Assembly: GCA_021739805.1 (NCBI GenBank) | Contig: JAIPBB010000077.1 | Span: 1 to 18,433, forward strand | Direction: 5' to 3' | Source: Saprospiraceae bacterium | Lineage (GTDB): Bacteria; Bacteroidota; Bacteroidia; Bacteroidales; JAIPBB01 | Length of the DNA: 18,433 nt | In this document: one piece after another, positions 8,104 to 13,903 of the stretch | How positions within the stretch are numbered: position 1 is the stretch's first letter | Layout of the letters: the number at the start of each line of letters is the position of its first letter | The notes under the pieces: model-generated | The model's input: only the letters and a program-made list of their open reading frames with translations | What the model was told of the DNA's origin: nothing | Database searches by the model: none | Translations under genes and position numbers: made by a program

Positions 8104-8250
8104 ATTCAATGATTATTAATGATTATAAAAATTCAAATATCTAAATTCTAAACAAACTCACAATGATATAAATTCAAAATTCAAAACATTATGAAGAAGT
8201 AAAATAGGACAGGTTCAAAACATTAGTAAATTGAAATTTCGATATTGTTT

Positions 8251-8299
8251 AGAGTTTAGAAATTAGTGCTTAGAGTTTAGAAATTAGTGCTTAGAGTTT
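8251..8299. repeat. 21-bp tandem repeat, 2.3 copies
   Basis: The unit AGAGTTTAGAAATTAGTGCTT occurs perfectly at 8251-8271 and 8272-8292, followed by a partial AGAGTTT. It ends 47 bp before the first permease gene. Unlike the other arrays it is undegraded, so it may be a recent duplication. Confidence 0.9.
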
Positions 8300-8346
8300 T
8301 ACAAACAAAAAGAGATTAAATTGATATTAGCTTAAAACTTAATTAT

Positions 8347-9762
8347 ATGAAGAAAATCTTAGAAATTGCCTGGCGGAATATGTGGCGGAATAAGCGAAGA
8401 ACATTGATTACTGGAGCATCAATATTTTTTGCTGTTTTCTTTGCAGTAGTAATGCGTTCTTATCAGCTTGGCACATACGAACATATGATTCATCAGGCTA
8501 TTGAATCATATTCAGGATATATTCAAATACAAGACAAAGAGTATGTTGATGATCCCAATCTTGATAATAGTATTGTTTATGACAATAAAATAATTTCAAA
8601 ATTAAATAGTGTAGAAAATGTTAAAGTTGCTGTTCCCAGAGTTGAAACCTTTTCATTAGCAGCTTATGGCATTCAGACAAAAGGAGTTTTAGTTTGTGGA
8701 ATTGACCCCATTAAAGAAAAAGATTTATCAAATCCCGAAATCAGAATTGTGAAATACAGATTTGATTCAACAATAGTTAAAAAGATTTTAAAAGAAATTG
8801 ATGTTCCTGAAAAACAAGTTGAATTACTAAAAGAAAATCAAAATCAATCTTATAGTTCAATAGCCGGTATTTCACTTGATTTAGATTTAAATGACGAACT
8901 TGAGAAAAAACTTATACCTACTATTATTAAATATTCAAAATTTAATGGCAATTATTTGAAAGAAGATGATGATGGTGTTTTAGTTTCAGATAGACTTTCC
9001 AAATTTTTAAAGGTAACTGTCGGTGATACAATTGTATTATTAGGTTCGGGATATCATGGAAGTAGTGCTGCAGGTCTGTTTCCAGTCAGAGGGATTGTGA
9101 AAATTCTGTCTCCTGAACTTGATAATAAGCTTGTATATATAACTCTAAAACAATCTCAGGAATTTCTAAGTTTAGAAAACAGAATTACATCATTAAATAT
9201 CAACTTGCATGATCCTGATTTGATGATAGAATCTCAGAACAATGTAATCAATAGTATTAATTCTGAGCAATTAAAAGTAATAAACTGGGAAGAATTTAAT
9301 CCAACTCTAAAACAACAAATTGAAGGTGATAGTGTTGGCGGAGTTATTTTTATTGGCATTCTTTATTTTATTGTTCTTTTTGGAATTTTTGGGACAGTAG
9401 TTATGATGTTGGCAGAGCGTAAGCGGGAATTAGGTGTGATGGTTGCAATTGGTATGTCGAAAGCAAAACTAAGTCTCGTTTTAATTATTGAAATGTTATT
9501 TCTTGGTTTCACTGGAATGATAAGCGGTTTAATCGCATGTATCCCGTTTATAATTCTTGGACAAAAATATCCGTTACGATTTACAGGAGAGTTAGCTAAA
9601 ATGTATGAGGATATGGGATTTGACCCGGTTATGCCATTGGCAGGTTTTGACCAATACTTTTATATGCAAGGTGTAATAATTATGCTAATGGTTTTAATAG
9701 CTTGTTATATTCCGTTAAGAAGCGTTCGCAAAATGAAAGTAATAAATTCGTTGCGGGCGTAA
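8347..9762 (+). CDS. FtsX/LolCE-type ABC transporter permease (first)
   Basis: This 471-residue permease has the MacB/LolCE layout: a basic cytoplasmic start (AWRNMWRNKRRTLIT, 8-22), membrane helix 1 at about 20-38, a large periplasmic domain (about 40-330), then three helices at about 331-355, 377-405 and 438-456. The cytoplasmic motif AERKRELGVMVAIGMSK (356-372), which contacts the ATPase, and the C-terminal PLRSVRKMKVINSLRA are typical of the FtsX family. Such permeases extract a lipid or lipoprotein from the outer leaflet of the inner membrane rather than forming a channel. The periplasmic domain appears to carry an extra, charged segment (about 136-200) before the family motif NYLKEDDDGVLVSDRL. 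The second permease follows after 48 bp. Confidence 0.93.
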   Translation: MKKILEIAWRNMWRNKRRTLITGASIFFAVFFAVVMRSYQLGTYEHMIHQAIESYSGYIQIQDKEYVDDPNLDNSIVYDNKIISKLNSVENVKVAVPRVETFSLAAYGIQTKGVLVCGIDPIKEKDLSNPEIRIVKYRFDSTIVKKILKEIDVPEKQVELLKENQNQSYSSIAGISLDLDLNDELEKKLIPTIIKYSKFNGNYLKEDDDGVLVSDRLSKFLKVTVGDTIVLLGSGYHGSSAAGLFPVRGIVKILSPELDNKLVYITLKQSQEFLSLENRITSLNINLHDPDLMIESQNNVINSINSEQLKVINWEEFNPTLKQQIEGDSVGGVIFIGILYFIVLFGIFGTVVMMLAERKRELGVMVAIGMSKAKLSLVLIIEMLFLGFTGMISGLIACIPFIILGQKYPLRFTGELAKMYEDMGFDPVMPLAGFDQYFYMQGVIIMLMVLIACYIPLRSVRKMKVINSLRA

Positions 9763-9810
9763 AGATTATTTTGAAAACTTTAAAATTATTAATTAGAAAA
9801 CAATAAAATT

Positions 9811-11238
9811 ATGATCTGGAAAATAGCATGGAAGAATGTTTGGCGCAATAAATCAAGAAGCATGATTGTTATTGGTGCCGTAACTTTAGGCACAGTTTCG
9901 GGTGTATTTGTTGCCGGATTGATGAAAGGTTGGGTTGACCAAAGAGTACGTTCTGCAATTTATACTGAGGTTTCACATATTAAAATTCAGAATCCTGAAT
10001 ATTTAAATAATGAGGAATTAAAATATACAATTCCAAATTACCCGGAAATTTCTGATTATCTTAATAATTCTAAAGAAGTTAAAGCATGGACAAAGCATAC
10101 GAAGATAGTATCTATGGCTAGTACAGCCAGAGGGAATACAGCGCTAACTTTAAAAGGAATTATTCCTTCCGAAGAAAATATAGTTTCAGATATTAAGGAC
10201 TATATTGTTGAGGGTGGAGGTGATTTTTTCGAATCTGATTTTAAGAACCCTATCGTAATTAGTGAAAAAACTGCTGACCAATTACGATTGATAAATTACA
10301 TTATTACTCAAGAAATCATTGATAGTATTGAAAGTGTTAGTGATAATAAAGATTTTGTAACACGATTAACTACAATAAAAGATGAAAGATTTATTACTGA
10401 GAAACAGTTTAAATCAAAGTTAGAAGAAATTCTTACAAAAGCTGATATAAAAAACTTTGGTGCATTAATATTTAGATTGGCTAAGCAATACAAATTAAAA
10501 TCAACAATTACCTTCACTTTTACTAAAGTGAATGGTGAGATAACATATCATCCATTTAAGATATGTGGCATTTATAAAACTGCAAATAATGCTTTCGACC
10601 AGTTTAATGCATTTGTTAAAGAAGATGATATTATTTCTGCTGCTGGCTTTAAACCAAATGATTATCATGAAATAACTATAATATTAAATGATGATGAAAA
10701 TAATCTTAAACCATTTAGTGAAGATTTAAAATCAAAATTTGGTTTTGCTAGTGTTATGACCTGGAAAAAATTGGCACCCGATGCAGGAATGATGGCGGAT
10801 TTTATGATATTTTATTATTATATAATTATGGGGGTAATATTTTTTGCTTTAGCTTTTGGAATAATAAATACAATGTTGATGGCGATTCTGGAGAGAGTAA
10901 AGGAGTTAGGAATGCTAATGGCTGTGGGAATGAACAAAAAACGTGTGTTTAATATGATAATGCTAGAAACAGTATTTTTAACCCTTGTTGGAAGTATAAT
11001 TGGAATGATAATAGGCGGTTCATTGATTTTGATTTTTGGACAAACCGGGCTTAATTTTGCCTCAGTTCAGGAAGGTTTTGAAGCATTTGGCTGGTCGGCA
11101 ATGGTTTATCCAAGTCTGGAGTTAAGCTTCTTTTTTGGGGTGACAATAATGGTAATTATAATTGGAATACTGTCATCAATTGTTCCGGCACGAAAGGCAC
11201 TAAAACTTAATCCGGTCGAATCAATCAGAGCCGAATAA
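9811..11238 (+). CDS. FtsX/LolCE-type ABC transporter permease (second)
   Basis: This 475-residue paralogue of the preceding permease opens with IAWKNVWRNKSRSMIVIGAV and a helix at about 17-37. Its periplasmic domain (about 40-330) is followed by helices near 331-356, 383-408 and 437-460. The coupling motif ERVKELGMLMAVGMNKKRV (361-379) and the end VPARKALKLNPVESIRAE are family hallmarks. Two different four-helix subunits suggest a LolC/LolE-like heterodimer rather than a MacB homodimer, and neither has a fused ATPase. A charged, helical-looking stretch at about 161-230 separates SEKTADQLRL from the beta-strand segment TFTFTKVNGE; it looks like an insertion relative to the usual domain. The ATPase gene follows after 43 bp. 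Confidence 0.93.
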   Translation: MIWKIAWKNVWRNKSRSMIVIGAVTLGTVSGVFVAGLMKGWVDQRVRSAIYTEVSHIKIQNPEYLNNEELKYTIPNYPEISDYLNNSKEVKAWTKHTKIVSMASTARGNTALTLKGIIPSEENIVSDIKDYIVEGGGDFFESDFKNPIVISEKTADQLRLINYIITQEIIDSIESVSDNKDFVTRLTTIKDERFITEKQFKSKLEEILTKADIKNFGALIFRLAKQYKLKSTITFTFTKVNGEITYHPFKICGIYKTANNAFDQFNAFVKEDDIISAAGFKPNDYHEITIILNDDENNLKPFSEDLKSKFGFASVMTWKKLAPDAGMMADFMIFYYYIIMGVIFFALAFGIINTMLMAILERVKELGMLMAVGMNKKRVFNMIMLETVFLTLVGSIIGMIIGGSLILIFGQTGLNFASVQEGFEAFGWSAMVYPSLELSFFFGVTIMVIIIGILSSIVPARKALKLNPVESIRAE

Positions 11239-11281
11239 AATGTTATTAATGATTTAATTTGAAATATATAAAAATATCGAT

Positions 11282-11965
11282 ATGAATATAATAGAAATTA
11301 AGAATTTGCATAAAATTTATGACGAGGATACTAATCCTGTTCATGCGGTTAATGGAATTGACCTAAGCTTTAAAGAAGGCGAATTTGCAGCAATAGTTGG
11401 TCCTTCCGGTTCAGGGAAAACTACTTTTTTAAATATTATTGGAGGTCTGGATGATGCGACGGAAGGTGAAGTTATTATCGAAGGTGTAAATATTGGTTCG
11501 CTAACTTCAAAGCAAAGAACAGATTTTCGTATGAATCATATTGGCTTTGTTTTCCAGGCATATAATCTTATTCCTGTGTTAACGGCAAAGGAAAATATAG
11601 AGTTCATTATGCAATTACAGGGAAGACCTAAAGCCGAAAGGGAAAGCCGAACTGCTGAACTTATGAAGGCTGTTGGAATGGAAGACAAGCTTAATGTACG
11701 TCCAAATAAACTTTCGGGTGGGCAGCAACAAAGAGTTGCAGTGGCAAGGGCATTGGCATCGAAGCCAAAATTCATTCTTGCAGATGAACCAACTGCAAAC
11801 CTTGATTCTAAGTCAACTGAGAATTTATTGAACATTATGGAAAAACTAAATAGAGAAGAAAATATAACATTCATTTTCTCAACTCACGATGCAAGGGTGG
11901 TGAAAAAAGCAAGAAGAGTTATCACGGTTGAGGATGGGAAGGTGAAGAATGATGAGTGGAAGTAG
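11282..11965 (+). CDS. LolD/MacB-type ABC transporter ATPase
   Basis: This 227-residue nucleotide-binding subunit has every required motif: Walker A GPSGSGKT (40-47), Q-loop Gln92, signature LSGGQ (144-148), Walker B ILADEPT (165-171, catalytic Glu169), D-loop NLDS, and the H-loop His202 in FSTHDARV. Sequence and length place it in the LolD/MacB/FtsE group that pairs with FtsX-type permeases. It directly follows the two permeases and is their evident energy source; the group works by a mechanotransmission cycle that drives periplasmic movements. It should sit on the cytoplasmic face of the inner membrane. The coding region ends in ordinary sequence, and purine-rich repeats begin 18 bp after the stop. 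Confidence 0.96.
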   Translation: MNIIEIKNLHKIYDEDTNPVHAVNGIDLSFKEGEFAAIVGPSGSGKTTFLNIIGGLDDATEGEVIIEGVNIGSLTSKQRTDFRMNHIGFVFQAYNLIPVLTAKENIEFIMQLQGRPKAERESRTAELMKAVGMEDKLNVRPNKLSGGQQQRVAVARALASKPKFILADEPTANLDSKSTENLLNIMEKLNREENITFIFSTHDARVVKKARRVITVEDGKVKNDEWK

Positions 11966-11983
11966 GTTTTAGGTGAAGGCTAA

Positions 11984-12047
11984 GGTGAAGGGGAGAAGGG
12001 GTGAGCGTGAGAGCATGAGAGCGTGAGATGGGGTGAAAGGGAGAATG
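11984..12047. repeat. purine-rich octamer array (8 units)
   Basis: Eight 8-bp units can be read: GGTGAAGG, GGAGAAGG, GGTGAGCG, TGAGAGCA, TGAGAGCG, TGAGATGG, GGTGAAAG and GGAGAATG. The composition and unit length match the array at 7883-7978. It begins shortly after the ATPase stop, as that array does after the LolA-like stop. A hexamer-like stretch (GGTGAA, GGCTAA, GGTGAA) leads into it. Confidence 0.75.
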
Positions 12048-12053
12048 GGTTAT

Positions 12054-12102
12054 CTTGTCCTGAAATAAGTTTACAAAAAATGTAAACAAAAATCAGTACG
12101 AG
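12054..12102. repeat. 49-bp long hairpin, possible mobile-element remnant
   Basis: Two 22-bp arms (12054-12075 and 12081-12102) flank a five-A loop and match at 16 of 22 positions. The inner seven base pairs (GTTTACA / TGTAAAC) are perfect, and the ends read CTTGTCCTGA and TCAGTACGAG. Paired ends of this kind resemble terminal inverted repeats of an insertion sequence brought together, or a very small MITE. I cannot assign a family and there is no transposase in the window. It has no T-tail and is not a terminator. Confidence 0.5.
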
Positions 12103-12145
12103 TCAGGTGATGGGGTGAGTTTGAATAGTAATAGTCAGACCGAGT

Positions 12146-12193
12146 GCCACGCTATGATGAAATAGAAAATATAGTGCAACTTAACAGCGTGGC
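12146..12193. repeat. inverted repeat GCCACGCT / AGCGTGGC
   Basis: Perfect 8-bp arms at 12146-12153 and 12186-12193 enclose a 32-bp AT-rich loop. The outer sequence also pairs in outline (CAGACCGAG upstream, TCGAGGAATGACGG downstream), as in palindromic dispersed elements. It is followed by the 14-mer AATGACGGAGGCAA at 12203-12216. Confidence 0.5.
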
Positions 12194-12232
12194 GTATCGA
12201 GGAATGACGGAGGCAAGTAGGTAGTTGGCAAA

Positions 12233-12288
12233 TTGAGCATGAGATCGGGTGAAGGGGAGAATAGGTGAATGGGAGAGCAAGAGAGCGG
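12233..12288. repeat. purine-rich octamer array (7 units)
   Basis: Seven 8-bp units: TTGAGCAT, GAGATCGG, GTGAAGGG, GAGAATAG, GTGAATGG, GAGAGCAA and GAGAGCGG. They belong to the same family as the arrays at 7883 and 11984. The array starts 16 bp after the 14-mer AATGACGGAGGCAA. Confidence 0.7.
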
Positions 12289-12300
12289 AAAATTCAAAGC

Positions 12301-12390
12301 GTCATTGCGAAGAAGGAACGACTGAAGCAATCCCTTGAAAGAAGTGCCGCTTCGATTAGAAACAGATTGCTTCGCTTCACCCGCAATGAC
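12301..12390. repeat. dispersed palindromic element bounded by GTCATTGCG / CGCAATGAC
   Basis: The outer arms GTCATTGCG (12301-12309) and CGCAATGAC (12382-12390) are exact reverse complements, and the inner arms GAAGCAATC (12325-12333) and GATTGCTTC (12365-12373) pair as well. Between outer and inner arms the two sides differ. The spurious peptide VIAGEAKQS encoded across this kind of element turns up in many genomes, which supports a widespread dispersed repeat. Its right end runs into the 14-mer AATGACAGAGGCAA and a heptamer array. Confidence 0.75.
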
Positions 12391-12395
12391 AGAGG

Positions 12396-12458
12396 CAACG
12401 AGTAACGAGCAACGAGCAACGAGAAACAAGCAACGAGAAACAAGAAACAAGCAACAAT
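12396..12458. repeat. heptamer array (9 units) abutting the beta-barrel gene
   Basis: Nine 7-bp units: CAACGAG, TAACGAG, CAACGAG, CAACGAG, AAACAAG, CAACGAG, AAACAAG, AAACAAG and CAACAAT. The array ends two bases before the ATG at 12461 and so occupies the place of the leader and ribosome-binding region. The same unit in opposite orientation (GTTGCTC) forms the array at 18245-18307. Confidence 0.85.
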
Positions 12459-12460
12459 AA

Positions 12461-13633
12461 ATGAATTATCGAATAATGAACATTAAAAAAATATTCATAC
12501 TGATATTTGTTCTTATCACAATGTCAACTAATGCTCAGGAAAAGGAGAAAAAATGGACTTTGAATGGCTATGTAAAGGATATGCAGACGGCTTGGGTTGA
12601 TACTGCCAGTAATTTAATTACTGACAATTTAATTCATAATCGTTTGAATTTTAAGTGGTATCCAAATGATAAATTCAACTTTACTCTCGAAGCCAGAAAT
12701 CGTTTAATGTGGGGAACAATCACTAATTTAATTCCTAATTATGATTCAATTTTGAATATCGACAGAGGATTTCTTGATTTATCCGAAACAGTTTTAAGTA
12801 GTGATGCAGCATTACTTCATACAATGGTTGACCGACTTTATTTTGATTATACTAATGGAAATTTAAATGTAAGATTAGGAAGACAACGAATAAACTGGGG
12901 AATCGACCTGGTGTGGAATCCAAATGATGTTTTTAATTCCTTTTCTTATTTTGATTTTGATTATGAAGAACGCCCGGGTACTGATGCCCTAAAAGTTCAA
13001 TATTACACCGGAATGACATCTTCAATGGAATTTGTTTATAAAATTGATGATGATATTGATAAAATGGCTTTTGCAGGAATGTATAAGTTTAATAAATGGG
13101 GTTATGATTTTCAGTTTTTAAGTGGATTGGTTCAAAAAGATATTGTTGCAGGAACCGGATTTTCAGGACATATCAAAGGTGCAGGATTAAATGGAGAAGC
13201 TACTTATTTCCATCCAAAAGAAAATATTAGCGATACAAACGGAATTCTTGTGGCTGGAATTTCAGCAAATTATTCTCTAAAAAATGGTTTAATGTTTAAT
13301 GCCGGAATGTTGTATAATAGCAATGGAACAACAGGAAATGCAGGCGGAACTAATATTTTAATGAATAGTGAGCTTTCTGCAAAAAGACTTACAAATGCCA
13401 GAATTTCAACTGTAGCAAGCCTTTCTTATCCAATAACACCATTGTTTGGTGGAAGTTTTGCCATTATGTATAACCCAAATGACAAATCAGCTTTTGTAGG
13501 ACCAACATTCACTTATTCCTTAGCAAATAATGTTGAATTTATGACAAGTGCCCAAATATTCACCGGAAAAGATGCTACTGAATTTGGAGACTATGGCGAA
13601 ATTTTCTTTATAAGATTTAGGTATAGCTTTTAG
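12461..13633 (+). CDS. outer-membrane beta-barrel protein, porin-like (DUF1302-like features)
   Basis: The product is 390 residues from the first ATG. A second in-frame ATG at 12476 would give the more canonical signal peptide MNIKKIFILIFVLITMSTNA, cleaved before Gln, so the true start is open. The mature protein alternates short polar and aromatic strands throughout and ends in Phe (FIRFRYSF), as outer-membrane barrels do. The stretch RLGRQRINWGIDLVWNPNDV (138-157) resembles the GRQxxxWG signature of alginate-export and DUF1302-type porins. In Proteobacteria, DUF1302 barrels are often encoded with LolA-like (DUF1329) proteins and RND exporters. Here the partners are a LolA-like protein and a LolCDE-like ABC transporter. 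It is probably the outer-membrane component of that pathway, although a 495-bp repeat spacer separates it from the ATPase gene. Confidence 0.82.
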   Translation: MNYRIMNIKKIFILIFVLITMSTNAQEKEKKWTLNGYVKDMQTAWVDTASNLITDNLIHNRLNFKWYPNDKFNFTLEARNRLMWGTITNLIPNYDSILNIDRGFLDLSETVLSSDAALLHTMVDRLYFDYTNGNLNVRLGRQRINWGIDLVWNPNDVFNSFSYFDFDYEERPGTDALKVQYYTGMTSSMEFVYKIDDDIDKMAFAGMYKFNKWGYDFQFLSGLVQKDIVAGTGFSGHIKGAGLNGEATYFHPKENISDTNGILVAGISANYSLKNGLMFNAGMLYNSNGTTGNAGGTNILMNSELSAKRLTNARISTVASLSYPITPLFGGSFAIMYNPNDKSAFVGPTFTYSLANNVEFMTSAQIFTGKDATEFGDYGEIFFIRFRYSF

Positions 13634-13740
13634 AGAAGTTTGGAGTGCCTGGAGTGCTTTGGTTATTACAATGTAGCAATTTAACGATAAAGAATTTAAC
13701 CATAAAAGAATTAAAAGGACATAAAAGTTTGTTTAAAATC

Positions 13741-13813
13741 AACAATTTAACAATTTAACAATCGAGCAATGGAACAATTCAACAATTGAACAATTATAAC
13801 AATTTAACAATAA
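13741..13813. repeat. AT-rich octamer array (AACAATTN, 9 units)
   Basis: Units of 8 bp: AACAATTT, AACAATTT, AACAATCG, AGCAATGG, AACAATTC, AACAATTG, AACAATTA, then one extra T, AACAATTT and AACAATAA. The last bases of each unit vary while AACAAT is kept. It shares the 8-bp period with the purine-rich arrays but has a quite different composition. Confidence 0.85.
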
Positions 13814-13820
13814 CCTTGTA

Positions 13821-13856
13821 CCTTTCCCTTCTCCTTCGCCTAAGCCTACGCCTTTC
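13821..13856. repeat. CCTNNN hexamer array (6 units)
   Basis: Six 6-bp units: CCTTTC, CCTTCT, CCTTCG, CCTAAG, CCTACG and CCTTTC. The pyrimidine strand is the plus strand. Read in reverse it resembles the GGTGAA-GGCTAA stretch that precedes the octamer array after the ATPase gene. Confidence 0.75.
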
Positions 13857-13891
13857 TTTAAAAATTTCCATCAAAGCTTCCACAATCTTAA

Positions 13892-13899
13892 TATCTTTG
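13892..13899 (+). promoter_or_regulatory. -7 box TATCTTTG directly before the ABC-F start
   Basis: TATCTTTG matches the Bacteroidota -7 consensus and ends four bases before the ATG at 13904. Initiation a few bases downstream would place the transcript start at or next to the start codon, giving a leaderless or nearly leaderless mRNA. No TTG is found at the ideal -33 distance, so the box is supported by consensus and position only. Confidence 0.5.
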
Positions 13900-13903
13900 C
13901 CGC

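Larger units (their letters stand above)
7863..8346. other. 484-bp non-coding spacer filled with repeats
   Basis: This spacer holds a purine-rich octamer array, two hairpin-plus-GAAATATT motifs and a 21-bp tandem repeat, listed separately. Short open frames on the minus strand translate to low-complexity Ser/Pro/His/Phe peptides produced by the octamer array and are not genes. I see no consensus promoter for the downstream permease and no T-tailed terminator, so read-through from the tetR promoter remains possible. Confidence 0.7.
11966..12460. other. 495-bp non-coding spacer, mosaic of repeats
   Basis: This spacer is made almost wholly of repeat modules, listed separately: two octamer arrays, a 49-bp hairpin, an 8-bp inverted repeat, a GTCATTGCG palindromic element and a heptamer array that ends at the next gene. 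A minus-strand open frame (12181-12450) runs through them and contains VIAGEAKQS, a peptide that arises from the GTCATTGCG element; I regard it as spurious. No promoter consensus is visible. Confidence 0.7.

Noticed and set aside
12054..12102. Terminator after the ABC ATPase gene
   Set aside because: The hairpin is not followed by a T run on either strand and lies after an octamer array; it resembles paired element ends instead.
12181..12450. Minus-strand open frame of 89 codons in the repeat spacer
   Set aside because: It runs entirely through octamer, palindromic and heptamer repeats and encodes repeat-derived peptides such as LVSRCLFLVARCSLLVAS; it has no start context and no family resemblance.
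12396..12458. CRISPR array
   Set aside because: The units are contiguous 7-mers with no spacers, and no cas genes are present; the same applies to all other arrays in the window.
12826..12836. Third TetR operator (GTTGACCGACT) inside the barrel gene
   Set aside because: It matches only the first half of the operator and lies within codons for Val-Asp-Arg-Leu; a chance match is likely. A similar TTGACCGA in the ABC-F gene is rejected for the same reason.
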